From Rhizobium etli 8C-3 (GTDB lineage: Bacteria > Pseudomonadota > Alphaproteobacteria > Rhizobiales > Rhizobiaceae), in assembly GCF_001908375.1 (NCBI RefSeq), contig NZ_CP017241.1:189001-253000 (forward strand): a stretch of 64,000 nucleotides of DNA, given 5' to 3'. Each line of letters opens with the position of its first letter. Position 1 is the stretch's first letter. This document shows, piece by piece, positions 27,799 to 36,042 of this stretch. The notes under the pieces were generated by a model, which was not told the origin of the DNA, did no database searches, and worked only from the letters and a program-made list of their open reading frames with translations. Position numbers and translations under genes: made by a program.

Positions 27799-28758
27799 AT
27801 GCCCGCAAGACCTCCTGTTCTCGTTGATTTGAAGTTCAACCCTGAAGGCATCGCCCGTATTTTGAAAACAGCGTTTCCTGATCGCGGCAGCATCAATCTT
27901 GCCGATCCTGCGGCCAGGAACCGCGATTTGAGCGCGATCGACTACGCCTTGCTGTGGAAGCCGGATGCCGACCTATTCGAACGCGCACCGAACTTGAAGG
28001 TGATCTTCTCGGGTGGTGCCGGTGTCGATAGCTTCATGAACCTTCCGGGATTGCCGGATGTGCCGGTCGTTCGCTTCGTCGACAAAAGCCTGACGGTGCG
28101 AATGAGCGAATGGGTGGTGCTGCAGTGCCTGATGCACCTGCGCCAGCAGCGCGCACATGACCGGCATCAGCGCGATCGGATCTGGAGCCAGATGGCGCCG
28201 CCGGAAGCTGCCGACATCACCGTTGGCGTTATGGGACTTGGGGTATTGGGGCAGGATGCCGTGCGCAAGCTGAAGGCCATGGGCTTCAATGTCATTGGCT
28301 GGTCGCGAAGCCGCAAGCGGCTTGATGGGATCGAAACCTTCGACGCAAGCGAACTCGATACCTTTCTGTCGAAGACCGATTTCCTCGTCGGCCTGCTGCC
28401 GCTGACGCCGCAAACGTCGGGCCTTTATGATGCGCGGCTGTTTGCAAAGCTCCGTCGGGACGGTGCACTCGCAAAGCCGGTCTTCATCAATGCCGGCCGC
28501 GGCAAAAGTCAGGTGCAACGCGACATCGTTGCGGCGATTGAAAGCGGCGTGCTCGGCGGCGCATCGCTCGATGTCTTTGAGGTCGAGCCGCTCCCGGCGG
28601 ACGACCCGCTATGGGGTTTTGAGTGCGTTTTCATCACCCCGCATGATGCCGCAATCTCCGAAGAGAATGCGCTCTTCCGCCATGTCGAGGCGCAGATTGC
28701 CCGCTACGAGCGCGGTGAGCCGCTGGAGTTCGTGGTGGACCGGACGGCAGGCTACTGA
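27799..28758 (+). CDS. ghrA: Glyoxylate/hydroxypyruvate reductase A
   Basis: 319 residues of the D-2-hydroxyacid dehydrogenase family, GhrA branch. The dinucleotide motif is VGVMGLGVLGQDAVRKL near 145; catalytic residues lie in NAGRGKSQVQRD (Arg), the VFEVEPLP segment (Glu) and ITPHDAA (His). It reduces glyoxylate and hydroxypyruvate with NADPH. It starts eight bases after yejF, so it is probably read through from the importer operon, although no functional link is obvious. Confidence 0.9.
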   Translation: MPARPPVLVDLKFNPEGIARILKTAFPDRGSINLADPAARNRDLSAIDYALLWKPDADLFERAPNLKVIFSGGAGVDSFMNLPGLPDVPVVRFVDKSLTVRMSEWVVLQCLMHLRQQRAHDRHQRDRIWSQMAPPEAADITVGVMGLGVLGQDAVRKLKAMGFNVIGWSRSRKRLDGIETFDASELDTFLSKTDFLVGLLPLTPQTSGLYDARLFAKLRRDGALAKPVFINAGRGKSQVQRDIVAAIESGVLGGASLDVFEVEPLPADDPLWGFECVFITPHDAAISEENALFRHVEAQIARYERGEPLEFVVDRTAGY

Positions 28759-28856
28759 GGCGGCGTGGAACCATGCCGCCGCATATCCGTTGCCCCTAAC
28801 GACAGTTCTGAGGCGGGCCGGCATGCGGCCCACGAGACATCGTAAGGGAGACGAAG

Positions 28857-29225
28857 ATGGCTCATCAGATGGAAAAGCGCTGGGAAAATGCGGATGGAAA
28901 GCGGCATGCCGAAGAGCAGATTTCCGCGGCAGAGGCAAAGCAGGGCCGCACTGGTGCCCGCATCCTGATGGTCCTGGTCGTTGCGCTCATTCTTGCATTC
29001 GTCGTTTGGATCCCGGTCGAAATCTGGGGCAACCGCGAAGCTGATGAAGTTGCGCCACAGCAGCCAGGTCAGGAAATGCAGTCCCAGTCACCGGCACCGG
29101 CTGCGCCGCCAACCCTGCAAAATGGCAGTGCGGTTCCCACCGTGACGCCGAACACGCAGCCACCGGCACCGAACGCTGATCCCGCCGCGCCCAGCACACC
29201 AGCGCCACCTCAGCCGGCGCAATAG
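28857..29225 (+). CDS. Small single-span membrane protein with proline-rich tail, unknown function
   Basis: 122 residues. A charged N-terminus (about 1-33), one membrane helix (ILMVLVVALILAFVVWIPV, about 36-54), then a Pro/Ala/Gln-rich low-complexity tail of about 65 residues. The topology suggests an inner-membrane protein with a periplasmic tail. GGGAGACG-like sequence (AAGGGAGACGAAG) just upstream of the ATG is a good ribosome site. It stands alone, followed by a terminator. I do not recognise a domain. Confidence 0.75.
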   Translation: MAHQMEKRWENADGKRHAEEQISAAEAKQGRTGARILMVLVVALILAFVVWIPVEIWGNREADEVAPQQPGQEMQSQSPAPAAPPTLQNGSAVPTVTPNTQPPAPNADPAAPSTPAPPQPAQ

Positions 29226-29254
29226 GCTCGGGTAAAAGGCGGTCGTCGAAAGAG

Positions 29255-29288
29255 GCCCTGCCGCCGTGCTGCGGCAGGGCATTTATTT
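29255..29288 (+). terminator. Rho-independent terminator after the small membrane protein gene
   Basis: GCCCTGCCGC (29255-29264) pairs perfectly with GCGGCAGGGC (29271-29280) across a six-base loop, followed by ATTTATTT. It separates this gene from pncB. Confidence 0.85.
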
Positions 29289-29390
29289 GCGCTGGACATT
29301 ACCCGCTGATTTTTCGATAAGAAGGCGCACGAGCCGGTCGTCGTGTGCTGGCCTTTTGCGGCACCCGACCGGATTGGGACGGGATGGAGC

Positions 29391-30695
29391 ATGGCCAAGA
29401 CAGACATTGCAAGGCGCGTTTACAATCACGCCTGGAAGCTTGATCCCATCGTCCGTAGCCTGATTGATACGGACTTCTACAAGCTACTGATGCTGCAAAT
29501 GATCTGGAAGCTTTATCCGGATGTCAGCACCACTTTCACGCTCATCAACCGCACCAAGCGTGTGCGCCTGGCCGAGGAGATCGACGAGGGGGAACTGCGC
29601 GATCAACTCGATCATGCCCGTACGTTGAGGCTCTCAAAGAAGGAGATGATCTGGCTCGCCGGTAACAGTTTCTATGGCCGCGCGCAGATTTTCGAACCGG
29701 AGTTTCTCGCCTGGCTTTCTCATTTCCAACTGCCGGAATACGAGCTGTCAAAGAAGGACGGCCAGTACGTGCTCGACTTCCATGGCTCGTGGAAGGAGAC
29801 GACGATGTGGGAAATCCCGGCGCTGGCGATTATCAACGAGATGCGCTCGCGCTCGGCGATGAGGGCGCTCGGACCTTTCACGCTGGATGTGCTTTATGCA
29901 CGCGCCAAAGCCAAGATGTGGGCAAAGGTAGAGCGGCTGCGCGAATTGCCCGGCCTGCGGATCTCCGATTTCGGCACACGCCGCCGCCACAGCTTCCTGT
30001 GGCAACGGTGGTGCGTTGAGGCGCTCAAGGAAGGTATCGGTCCCGCTTTCACCGGCACGAGCAATGTATTGCTTGCTATGGATTCCGATCTGGAAGCCGT
30101 AGGAACAAACGCCCACGAGCTGCCGATGGTGGCCGCCGCACTTGCCGACACCGACGAGGAGTTGCGCAACGCGCCCTACAAGATCCTGCGGGACTGGAAC
30201 AGACTCTACGGCGGCAACCTGCTGATCGTGCTGCCGGATGCCTTCGGCACCGCTGCGTTCTTGCGCGACGCGCCCGAGTGGGTCGCTGATTGGACCGGCT
30301 TCCGGCCGGACAGTGCGCCGCCGATCGAGGGTGGCGAGAAGATCATCGATTGGTGGAAGAAGATGGGTCGCGATCCACGCCAGAAGCTGCTGATTTTCTC
30401 GGATGGACTCGATGTCGACGCAATCATCGATACCTACAGGCATTTCGAGGGCCGTGTTCGCATGAGCTTCGGCTGGGGCACCAATCTGACCAATGATTTT
30501 GCGGGCTGCGCGCCGACCGAAATTTCCGGGCTCAACCCGATCTCGATCGTCTGCAAGGTCAGCGAGGCAAACGGCCGCCCGGCGGTCAAGCTCTCCGACA
30601 ATCCTCAAAAGGCAACTGGAGATCCGGCAGAGGTCGAGCGTTACCTCAAATTCTTCGGCGCGGAAGACCGCACTGAGCAAACGGTTTTCGTTTGA
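29391..30695 (+). CDS. pncB: Nicotinate phosphoribosyltransferase
   Basis: 434 residues from ATG 29391. The N-terminal [17 protein letters not shown] is diagnostic. [14 protein letters not shown] contains the conserved arginines and the His that is phosphorylated in the family; SDGLDVDAI and [11 protein letters not shown] near 360-390 form the PRPP site. It makes nicotinate mononucleotide from nicotinate and PRPP with ATP (NAD salvage). Upstream in-frame codons from 29343 have no homology and are excluded. It converges with the DUF72 gene, six bases apart. Confidence 0.96.
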   Translation: MAKTDIARRVYNHAWKLDPIVRSLIDTDFYKLLMLQMIWKLYPDVSTTFTLINRTKRVRLAEEIDEGELRDQLDHARTLRLSKKEMIWLAGNSFYGRAQIFEPEFLAWLSHFQLPEYELSKKDGQYVLDFHGSWKETTMWEIPALAIINEMRSRSAMRALGPFTLDVLYARAKAKMWAKVERLRELPGLRISDFGTRRRHSFLWQRWCVEALKEGIGPAFTGTSNVLLAMDSDLEAVGTNAHELPMVAAALADTDEELRNAPYKILRDWNRLYGGNLLIVLPDAFGTAAFLRDAPEWVADWTGFRPDSAPPIEGGEKIIDWWKKMGRDPRQKLLIFSDGLDVDAIIDTYRHFEGRVRMSFGWGTNLTNDFAGCAPTEISGLNPISIVCKVSEANGRPAVKLSDNPQKATGDPAEVERYLKFFGAEDRTEQTVFV

Positions 30696-30701
30696 TAAAG
30701 G

Positions 30702-31673
30702 TTATGGGGAGGGCCAGTGCGGCCTTGCCTGTTCCTTTTCCTTCCGCCGACTTCTTCTCCGCGGTTTGGCCGACATGGCAGTTTCCTCGAATGGCGAGGC
30801 AACGCCAAGCCTCTCGGCAAGCGAGCGTGCATCTGCTGGTGCGCGCACCTTCACGTCGTTGTCGAAATAGACGAAGACGTCACGGCCTTTGGCTGACGTC
30901 TTAAGCGGCGGCAATACGCGATTGGCATCTTCCGGCTCGTGTCCGCGCGCCCATGCCGCGATCCGTTTGGCCCAGACATCGAGCGACGCGTCGTCGTATC
31001 CGCTGACATAAAGCTCCTCGGATCCATGAAGGCGGCAATAGACGAAGTCGGCAGTGACATCCATCAGAAGCGGCCACTGGACGGTATCGGCGCAGACGAG
31101 CCCCACCTGATGTTCGCGCAGCAGTTCGATGAACTGCTTGGAGCAGAAACTGTCGTGGCGAATTTCCAGCGCGTGGCGAAGCGGCTGCTGCACATCGCTT
31201 TCCAACCAGTCGCGGCCGTTCAGCCGGTCATCGTGTCGCCTTGCAAGCTTTGCCGCGTCATCCGTGTCCTTCGGCAGCATTGCAAGAAATCGTGCGAAAA
31301 CTTCTCCGTCGAATTTCATGGTCGGCGGAAACTGCCAAAGAATGGGGCCGAGCTTTGGCCCAAGCCGCAGGAGGCCGGACGCCATGAAATTGGCAAGCGG
31401 CGTCTCGACATCGCGAAGCCGCTTCAAATGCGTGATGTAGCGTGAACCTTTCACGGAAAAGACAAAGCCGTCCGGTGTCGCCTCGCGCCAGCGCGCGAAG
31501 GCGGCAGGCTTTTGCAACCCGTAAAATGTGCCGTTGATTTCGATGGAGGCAAAATTGCGAGCGGCAAAATTCAATTCGCACTTCTGTGGCAGGCCCTCAG
31601 GATAAAACACCCCGCGCCAAGGCGCATAGGTCCAGCCGGATATGCCGATACGGATAGTGCCGTTCCTTGCCAT
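30702..31673 (-). CDS. DUF72 (YecE-like) protein
   Basis: About 323 residues, with the typical start TIRIGISGWTYAPWRGVFYP and the segments SIEINGTFYGLQ, FVFSVKGSRYITH and YCRLHGSEELY. DUF72 proteins adopt a TIM-barrel fold and resemble sugar-phosphate or nuclease barrels, but no activity is established. The C-terminus is a basic KPRRRSRRKEK tail. I start at the ATG at 31673 (MARNGTIRIG); another in-frame ATG lies three codons upstream at 31682. Confidence 0.88.
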   Translation of the reverse strand: MARNGTIRIGISGWTYAPWRGVFYPEGLPQKCELNFAARNFASIEINGTFYGLQKPAAFARWREATPDGFVFSVKGSRYITHLKRLRDVETPLANFMASGLLRLGPKLGPILWQFPPTMKFDGEVFARFLAMLPKDTDDAAKLARRHDDRLNGRDWLESDVQQPLRHALEIRHDSFCSKQFIELLREHQVGLVCADTVQWPLLMDVTADFVYCRLHGSEELYVSGYDDASLDVWAKRIAAWARGHEPEDANRVLPPLKTSAKGRDVFVYFDNDVKVRAPADARSLAERLGVASPFEETAMSAKPRRRSRRKEKEQARPHWPSP

Positions 31674-31727
31674 GCAAGGCAAACTGACCGCGCAGCCGCT
31701 TGTTCCCCCGCCGCGTCGGTCAGATAT

Positions 31728-31919
31728 TCATGCTTGCGGTTTTCGCTTCTCTTCAGCTTCGCGAATGGCGTCTTCGTGGTACCAGGTATCGAAGGCGGCG
31801 TCGCAGACATCGGGATCGATGTCGAGCGGCTTGCGGGCGCCAAGGCGTTCGTCCGGCCTGCGGAACTTCACTGGGAACTGATAGATCTTCGCGGTTTCGC
31901 GATGAACATTTGCTGGCAT
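31728..31919 (-). CDS. gstI: GstI, small inhibitor of glutamine synthetase II expression (DUF2735)
   Basis: 63 residues starting MPANVHRETAKIYQFP, with GGAAGG at a good distance upstream of the ATG at 31919; an ATG five codons upstream lies on that ribosome site and is rejected. The protein is small, charged and has no membrane helix. In Rhizobium leguminosarum a 63-residue GstI is encoded divergently upstream of glnII and blocks glnII translation; length, position and orientation all match here. Its promoter overlaps an NtrC-like site, fitting repression of gstI under nitrogen starvation. Confidence 0.85.
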   Translation of the reverse strand: MPANVHRETAKIYQFPVKFRRPDERLGARKPLDIDPDVCDAAFDTWYHEDAIREAEEKRKPQA

Positions 31920-31965
31920 CGACTTGCCTTCCATTCTCTTCGCATACCGGTTGCCCGGGTATTCA

Positions 31966-31994
31966 TAGTAACAGAGTGCACATCATTTGCGCAA
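31966..31994 (-). promoter_or_regulatory. gstI promoter overlapped by an NtrC-like dyad
   Basis: On the minus strand TTGCGC (31994-31989), 17 bases, then TTACTA (31971-31966). Between and over the -35 lies TGCACATCATTTGCGCA (31977-31993), a 17-bp dyad close to the NtrC consensus TGCAC-N7-GTGCA. Bound NtrC would cover the -35 and spacer, so it should repress gstI. The same site is about 230 bases upstream of the glnII sigma-54 promoter and could act as its enhancer. Confidence 0.6.
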
Positions 31995-32223
31995 ATCGCC
32001 TAAAAAAACGCCAATAGCTGGGGGATTCATAAGCACTTGATAAAACGTCGAAAATGCCTCGGATTGCCTGCATCTTTTTGAGGCGTTGAGTATAGATCAA
32101 AAAAACGTGCGGTGCGCCGATGAGTTCCGTGGCTCTAAACCCTCGCTTTCGTTGAAAGTTGGCGATCGTCTGATGTTTGATTCCCGCCGCGCGTCTCGTT
32201 GCAGTCGTCTGTCTGCTCGAAAC

Positions 32224-32239
32224 TGGCACGCCACGTGCT
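32224..32239 (+). promoter_or_regulatory. Sigma-54 (RpoN) promoter of glnII
   Basis: TGGCACGCCACGTGCTT matches the -24/-12 consensus TGGCAC-N5-TTGC with GG at 32225-32226 and GC at 32237-32238, the required 12-base spacing. It predicts a start near 32250 and a leader of about 77 bases. glnII is a classical NtrC/RpoN target in rhizobia. Confidence 0.85.
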
Positions 32240-32326
32240 TGGTACCTGGCATCCGGTGGTGATCAAGCACGCGCTTAGCGGTCGCTTCGGAATTTGCTCA
32301 CACCCTTACGTTTGAGAGACTGGCCA

Positions 32327-33367
32327 ATGACAAAGTATAAGCTCGAGTACATCTGGCTCGACGGTTACACACCGACGCCGAACCTGCGCGGCAAAACGCA
32401 GATCAAGGAATTTGACGCGTTTCCTGCTCTTGAGCAGCTTCCGCTGTGGGGCTTCGATGGCTCCTCCACGATGCAGGCCGAAGGCCGCAGCTCCGATTGC
32501 GTACTGAAGCCCGTTGCCGTCTATCCGGACCCGGCCCGTACCAACGGTGCGCTCGTCATGTGCGAAGTCATGATGCCCGATGGCGTCACCCCGCATCCGT
32601 CGAACAGCCGCGCAACCATCCTTGACGATGAAGACGCCTGGTTCGGCTTTGAGCAAGAATACTTCTTCTACGAAAACGGCCGTCCGCTCGGCTTCCCGGA
32701 GCAGGGTTATCCGGCTCCGCAGGGTCCGTACTACACCGGTGTCGGCTACAAGAACGTCGGCAGCGTTGCTCGTGAAATCGTCGAAGAGCATCTCGACCTC
32801 TGCTTGGCTGCTGGCATCAACCACGAAGGCATCAATGCCGAAGTGGCCAAGGGCCAGTGGGAATTCCAGATTTTCGGCAAGGGCTCCAAGCGCGCCGCCG
32901 ACCAGATCTGGATGGCTCGCTACCTGCTTCTCCGCCTTTGCGAAAAGTACGGCATCGACATCGAGTTCCATTGCAAGCCGCTCGGCGATACCGACTGGAA
33001 CGGCTCGGGCATGCACTGCAACTTCTCGACCAAGTTTATGCGCGAAGTCGGTGGTAAGGCCTACTTCGAAGCGCTCATGGCGCAGTTTGACAAGAACCTG
33101 CAGGCTCACATCGACGTCTACGGCCCGGACAATCACTTGCGTCTGACCGGCAAGCACGAAACGGCCCCGTGGAACAAGTTCAGCTACGGCGTTGCCGACC
33201 GCGGCGCGTCGATCCGGGTTCCGCACTCCTTCGTCAAGAACGACTACAAGGGCTATCTGGAAGATCGCCGCCCGAACTCGCAGGGTTGCCCTTACCAGAT
33301 CGCTTCGCAGGTCCTGAAGACGATATCGGAAGTCCCGACCTCTAGCTTCGCTTCGGCTGCTGCCTAA
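32327..33367 (+). CDS. glnII: Glutamine synthetase II (eukaryotic type)
   Basis: 346 residues, the compact GSII size. Key segments: LWGFDGSSTMQAEGRSSD near 46, GFEQEYFFYENGRPLG near 113 (metal-binding Glu), NGSGMHCNFSTKFM near 226 and RLTGKHETAPWNKFSYGVAD near 275. It makes glutamine from glutamate, ammonia and ATP as an octamer or decamer. Unlike GSI it lacks the adenylylation loop, so control is transcriptional (NtrC/RpoN) and through GstI. I start at ATG 32327; the extra codons from 32294 have no family match. Confidence 0.98.
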   Translation: MTKYKLEYIWLDGYTPTPNLRGKTQIKEFDAFPALEQLPLWGFDGSSTMQAEGRSSDCVLKPVAVYPDPARTNGALVMCEVMMPDGVTPHPSNSRATILDDEDAWFGFEQEYFFYENGRPLGFPEQGYPAPQGPYYTGVGYKNVGSVAREIVEEHLDLCLAAGINHEGINAEVAKGQWEFQIFGKGSKRAADQIWMARYLLLRLCEKYGIDIEFHCKPLGDTDWNGSGMHCNFSTKFMREVGGKAYFEALMAQFDKNLQAHIDVYGPDNHLRLTGKHETAPWNKFSYGVADRGASIRVPHSFVKNDYKGYLEDRRPNSQGCPYQIASQVLKTISEVPTSSFASAAA

Positions 33368-33390
33368 GCCTCAGGCTTTCCTCCCAAGGG

Positions 33391-33423
33391 CGCCGGTTGC
33401 CTAGCAACCGGCGTTTTTTATTT
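33391..33423 (+). terminator. Rho-independent terminator of glnII
   Basis: CGCCGGTTGC pairs with GCAACCGGCG (10 bp) across a three-base loop and is followed by TTTTTTATTT. It lies 24 bases after the glnII stop. Confidence 0.92.
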
Positions 33424-33481
33424 GCGAAGCGCATGCAAGGAAAACATTCCTTCACGCCGTCGGCCGCGTTATAGTCGCAGC

Positions 33482-34726
33482 ATGGCCCAACGAGCAGGCA
33501 GCGCTGATCTTCCATTGCATGGCGGCAGAGTTCCGAGGTGGCTTGGCGAGCGGATGACGAAGCTCGGAGCCGTGGTCACCGAAGCAGTCGTGCACCATTA
33601 TGGCCGGGATGAACTGCTCCGGCGCCTCGCGCATCCCTTCTGGTTCCAGTCTTTCGGTGCCGTGATGGGCATGGATTGGCATTCGTCCGGAATAACCACC
33701 AGCGTGCTCGGTGCCCTCAAGCGCGGGCTCACTCCGCTTTCAGGCGAACTTGGCCTGCATGTCTGCGGTGGCCGCGGTTCGCATTCCCGCAAGACGCCGG
33801 ACGAACTCGTTGCGATCGGTAACCGTGTTGGTTTGGATGGCAGGGCGCTGGCGACTGTGAGCAGGCTTGTGGCGAAAGTCGATAGCGCCGCGGTTCAGGA
33901 TGGTTTTGCTCTCTATCTCCATGGCTTCATTGTCACGGATGACGGCAAATGGGTCGTGGTGCAGCAAGGCATGAATGGCGACAAGCGGCAGGCCCGGCGT
34001 TATCACTGGCTCTCGGAAGGCCTGGAGAGCTTCGTCAATTCGCCGCACACGGCAATCGAGGGCCGCAGCCAGGGCAATATCATCAATCTGGCCGACAGGC
34101 GTGCGGAGCGTTCGCGCTCGGGGCAGCTTGATCTCCTAGCAACGCTCGGTCCGGATCGTATCTTGCGCGAAGCGGCAGCTCTGGCGCTCGATACCGCAAA
34201 GCCCGCGCCACAGCCCGACCAGCCGCTTCTGCCGCATCTCATCATGCCCGCCCATCACGACGTGCGCGAAAAGGACGTCAACATGAAGCGTCTGCACGGC
34301 AGTCTTGCAGCCGCCGCCGACCGCGGACCGGCAGATTTCGAGCAGCTTCTGCTCGTGCCCGGCGTCGGAGCCCGAACGGTACAGGCGCTGGCGATGGTGG
34401 CCGAAGTGGTTCATGGTGCGCCCTGCCGCTTTTCCGATCCCGCGCGTTTCTCGCTTGCCCATGGCGGCAAGGACCGGCATCCCTTTCCCGTCCCGCTGAA
34501 GGTCTATGATGAGACGATCAAGGTGATGAAGTCTGCCGTGCAAAAGGGCAGGCTCGGCCGCGAGGAGGAACTGCAGGCGCTGAAGCGTCTCGACGACCAG
34601 TCCCGCCAGCTCGAGCGATATGCCACTGGCCCCGACCTCAAGGAGATCGTCGCCGGTGAATTTCGAAACTCACCCGACTGGGGCGGCAGAAGCGTCTTCG
34701 GCTGGGAGGAAGAGAATTCGCAGTAA
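33482..34726 (+). CDS. DUF763 protein, function unknown
   Basis: 414 residues from ATG 33482 (MAQRAGSADLPLHGGRVPRW). This start and the segments GLHVCGGRGSHSRKTPDEL, QQGMNGDKRQARRYHWLSE and SQGNIINLADRRAE fit DUF763, a family common in archaea and scattered in bacteria. A helix-hairpin-helix-like motif, LLVPGVGARTVQALAMVAEV near 288, suggests DNA binding. The absolutely conserved-looking His, Cys and Asp residues in the N-terminal half hint at an enzyme, but no activity is known. It stands alone between glnII and tRNA-Ser. Confidence 0.82.
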   Translation: MAQRAGSADLPLHGGRVPRWLGERMTKLGAVVTEAVVHHYGRDELLRRLAHPFWFQSFGAVMGMDWHSSGITTSVLGALKRGLTPLSGELGLHVCGGRGSHSRKTPDELVAIGNRVGLDGRALATVSRLVAKVDSAAVQDGFALYLHGFIVTDDGKWVVVQQGMNGDKRQARRYHWLSEGLESFVNSPHTAIEGRSQGNIINLADRRAERSRSGQLDLLATLGPDRILREAAALALDTAKPAPQPDQPLLPHLIMPAHHDVREKDVNMKRLHGSLAAAADRGPADFEQLLLVPGVGARTVQALAMVAEVVHGAPCRFSDPARFSLAHGGKDRHPFPVPLKVYDETIKVMKSAVQKGRLGREEELQALKRLDDQSRQLERYATGPDLKEIVAGEFRNSPDWGGRSVFGWEEENSQ

Positions 34727-34928
34727 GGCGCTCTTACGCGGTGGAAGTCTTGACGCACGCAGAGGCCACGCCGGTGTCAGGTAATCTTTCGATGAACGAC
34801 AGGTATGACTTCCGCGAAGCTGGTCACGCAGCACATAAAGGGCCGATATGCGCCCAGCTTTGTTACCCGAGACCTTGAGACCGACCGGACAGTTACAAAT
34901 CGAACTCAGCGCCCACTTTAGACTGAAG

Positions 34929-35018
34929 TGGCGGACAGAGAGGGATTCGAACCCTCGGTACGCTTTCACGTACACACGCGTTCCAGGCGTGCGCCTTCAA
35001 CCACTCGGCCACCTGTCC
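34929..35018 (-). tRNA. tRNA-Ser (anticodon GGA)
   Basis: 90 bases including an encoded CCA (plus-strand TGG at 34929-34931). The minus strand begins GGACAGGTGGCCGAGTGG, has the anticodon loop CTGGAAC with GGA, a long variable arm (GTGTACGTGAAAGCGTACC) typical of tRNA-Ser, and the T arm GGTTCGAATCC. The acceptor stem GGACAG/CTGTCC closes perfectly. It reads UCC and UCU codons. Confidence 0.97.
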
Positions 35019-35064
35019 ATTTGCGTTTCGCACCCGGAGAGGAGCAAATCGTCGGAACGGCGCG

Positions 35065-35093
35065 ATATATACCGATGAATTTTTGCTGATCAA
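35065..35093 (-). promoter_or_regulatory. Probable promoter of tRNA-Ser
   Basis: On the minus strand TTGATC (35093-35088), 17 bases, then ATATAT (35070-35065). It predicts a start near 35058, about 40 bases before the tRNA 5' end. Confidence 0.55.
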
Positions 35094-35242
35094 CCTAAAT
35101 CTAACAGTTTTTTGACTTCTTGCGATAAAACTCCGCCCGCGCTGTCCATTGTGCTTTGAGCGTGAGATAATTATTTATTGGCTAGGGTGGAGAATGGCGC
35201 GGCTGACTGGAAAAATCCGGCGGCGGGGCGTCGGAGGTATTG

Positions 35243-35560
35243 ATGCGTTTCTTGTTGCGTTTGGCTAGCCTTGTCGCGCTTGCGGTAGCCGTGATTGCAG
35301 GAACGATCGATTCAATTCAATCCGTTGCGGCGTCGGCAGTCGTGATGACTCCGATGGGCGATGCTTGGCAGGATTTGAGCCCTTCGTCGCTTTCGGCACT
35401 CCAGTCGTCTGTTTCTTACTATGTGCACCCGCGCTTCTACGCCTTCGTATTCCAATGGCTGATGCTCCAGCCCGCTTTTGCCGTCTTTCTGGTGATCGCG
35501 CTGCTGCTTTGGATGATCGGCTACAAGAAGCCGCCGGTGGCGGGCCGCTTTACCGCCTAA
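35243..35560 (+). CDS. Small membrane protein, unknown function
   Basis: About 105 residues from ATG 35243, with GGAGG at 35233-35237. Two hydrophobic helices: an N-terminal one (LLRLASLVALAVAVIAG) that could also be a signal anchor, and FAVFLVIALLLWMIGY near the C-terminus. The loop between contains SSLSALQSSVSYYVHPRFY. It ends in a short basic cytoplasmic tail, YKKPPVAGRF. No domain is recognised; the good ribosome site and hydrophobic pattern support a real gene. Confidence 0.7.
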   Translation: MRFLLRLASLVALAVAVIAGTIDSIQSVAASAVVMTPMGDAWQDLSPSSLSALQSSVSYYVHPRFYAFVFQWLMLQPAFAVFLVIALLLWMIGYKKPPVAGRFTA

Positions 35561-35831
35561 CAAACCGCGATCCCTTCGTAACGGCTTTGAGCCCGCATCC
35601 ACGCCGACGACGCAAAGCTTGCCATGCCAGAGCGCTTGGCCACACGTTCCAGACGGAGGCCAGATCTGCCGGCCGCACGTCGAAGATCACCCCGGGGATC
35701 GCTGGGGCGCGAAAATACTACCATGCCGAGATTATCACCGGCCGCATCTGGCGAAGGATCCGGAGGGTCATTGCGGTCTTTGAGGAACCGGAGCGAGGCG
35801 CCCGATTGGTTCGTAAAATCGCATTCCAACC

Positions 35832-35854
35832 GCTGATTTTGCGCAAAAATCAGC
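35832..35854. promoter_or_regulatory. Palindrome upstream of the BMP operon
   Basis: GCTGATTTT at 35832-35840 and AAAATCAGC at 35846-35854 are perfect 9-bp arms around a five-base centre. Its position about 190 bases before the binding-protein gene suits a regulator site, but the regulator is unknown. Confidence 0.4.
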
Positions 35855-35948
35855 CCGTTTGGACTGTTTTTCAGCATCTACGTCGAATTTTTACCAGCCG
35901 AAAAATTTCTCGTGAATTTTTCCGTGAGCCATGCAAGGATGCGCGCAG

Positions 35949-35972
35949 CCAGGCCTCCGGGGGGAGGCCTGG
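35949..35972 (+). other. Leader hairpin of the BMP operon
   Basis: CCAGGCCTCC and GGAGGCCTGG form a perfect 10-bp stem with a GGGG loop, ending 70 bases before the ATG. No T run follows, so it is more likely an mRNA 5'-leader structure than a terminator. Confidence 0.45.
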
Positions 35973-36042
35973 TGGTTCCGCAGACATGCCTGGCAAGGGC
36001 TTGCGGGAGGACCCAGACAAATAGCAACAATAGGGCTGCACT

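Larger units (their letters stand above)
35561..36042. other. Intergenic region before the nucleoside transporter operon
   Basis: 480 bases with no credible gene; open frames on both strands lack domains and ribosome sites. It contains an inverted repeat GCTGATTTTgcgcaAAAATCAGC-type palindrome at 35832-35854 and a GC-rich hairpin at 35949-35972. The stretch 35860-35935 is AT-rich and probably holds the promoter of the BMP operon. Confidence 0.55.

Noticed and set aside
28759..28780. GC hairpin after ghrA as a terminator
   Set aside because: The stem is nearly perfect but the loop is only two bases and no T run follows, so the case is weak.
34929..35242. tRNA-Ser as an integration site for a mobile element
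   Set aside because: No integrase, no direct repeat of the tRNA end and no shift in composition on either side.
35557..35877. 106-codon minus-strand frame before the BMP operon
   Set aside because: No ribosome site and no domain; the region instead shows regulatory palindromes.
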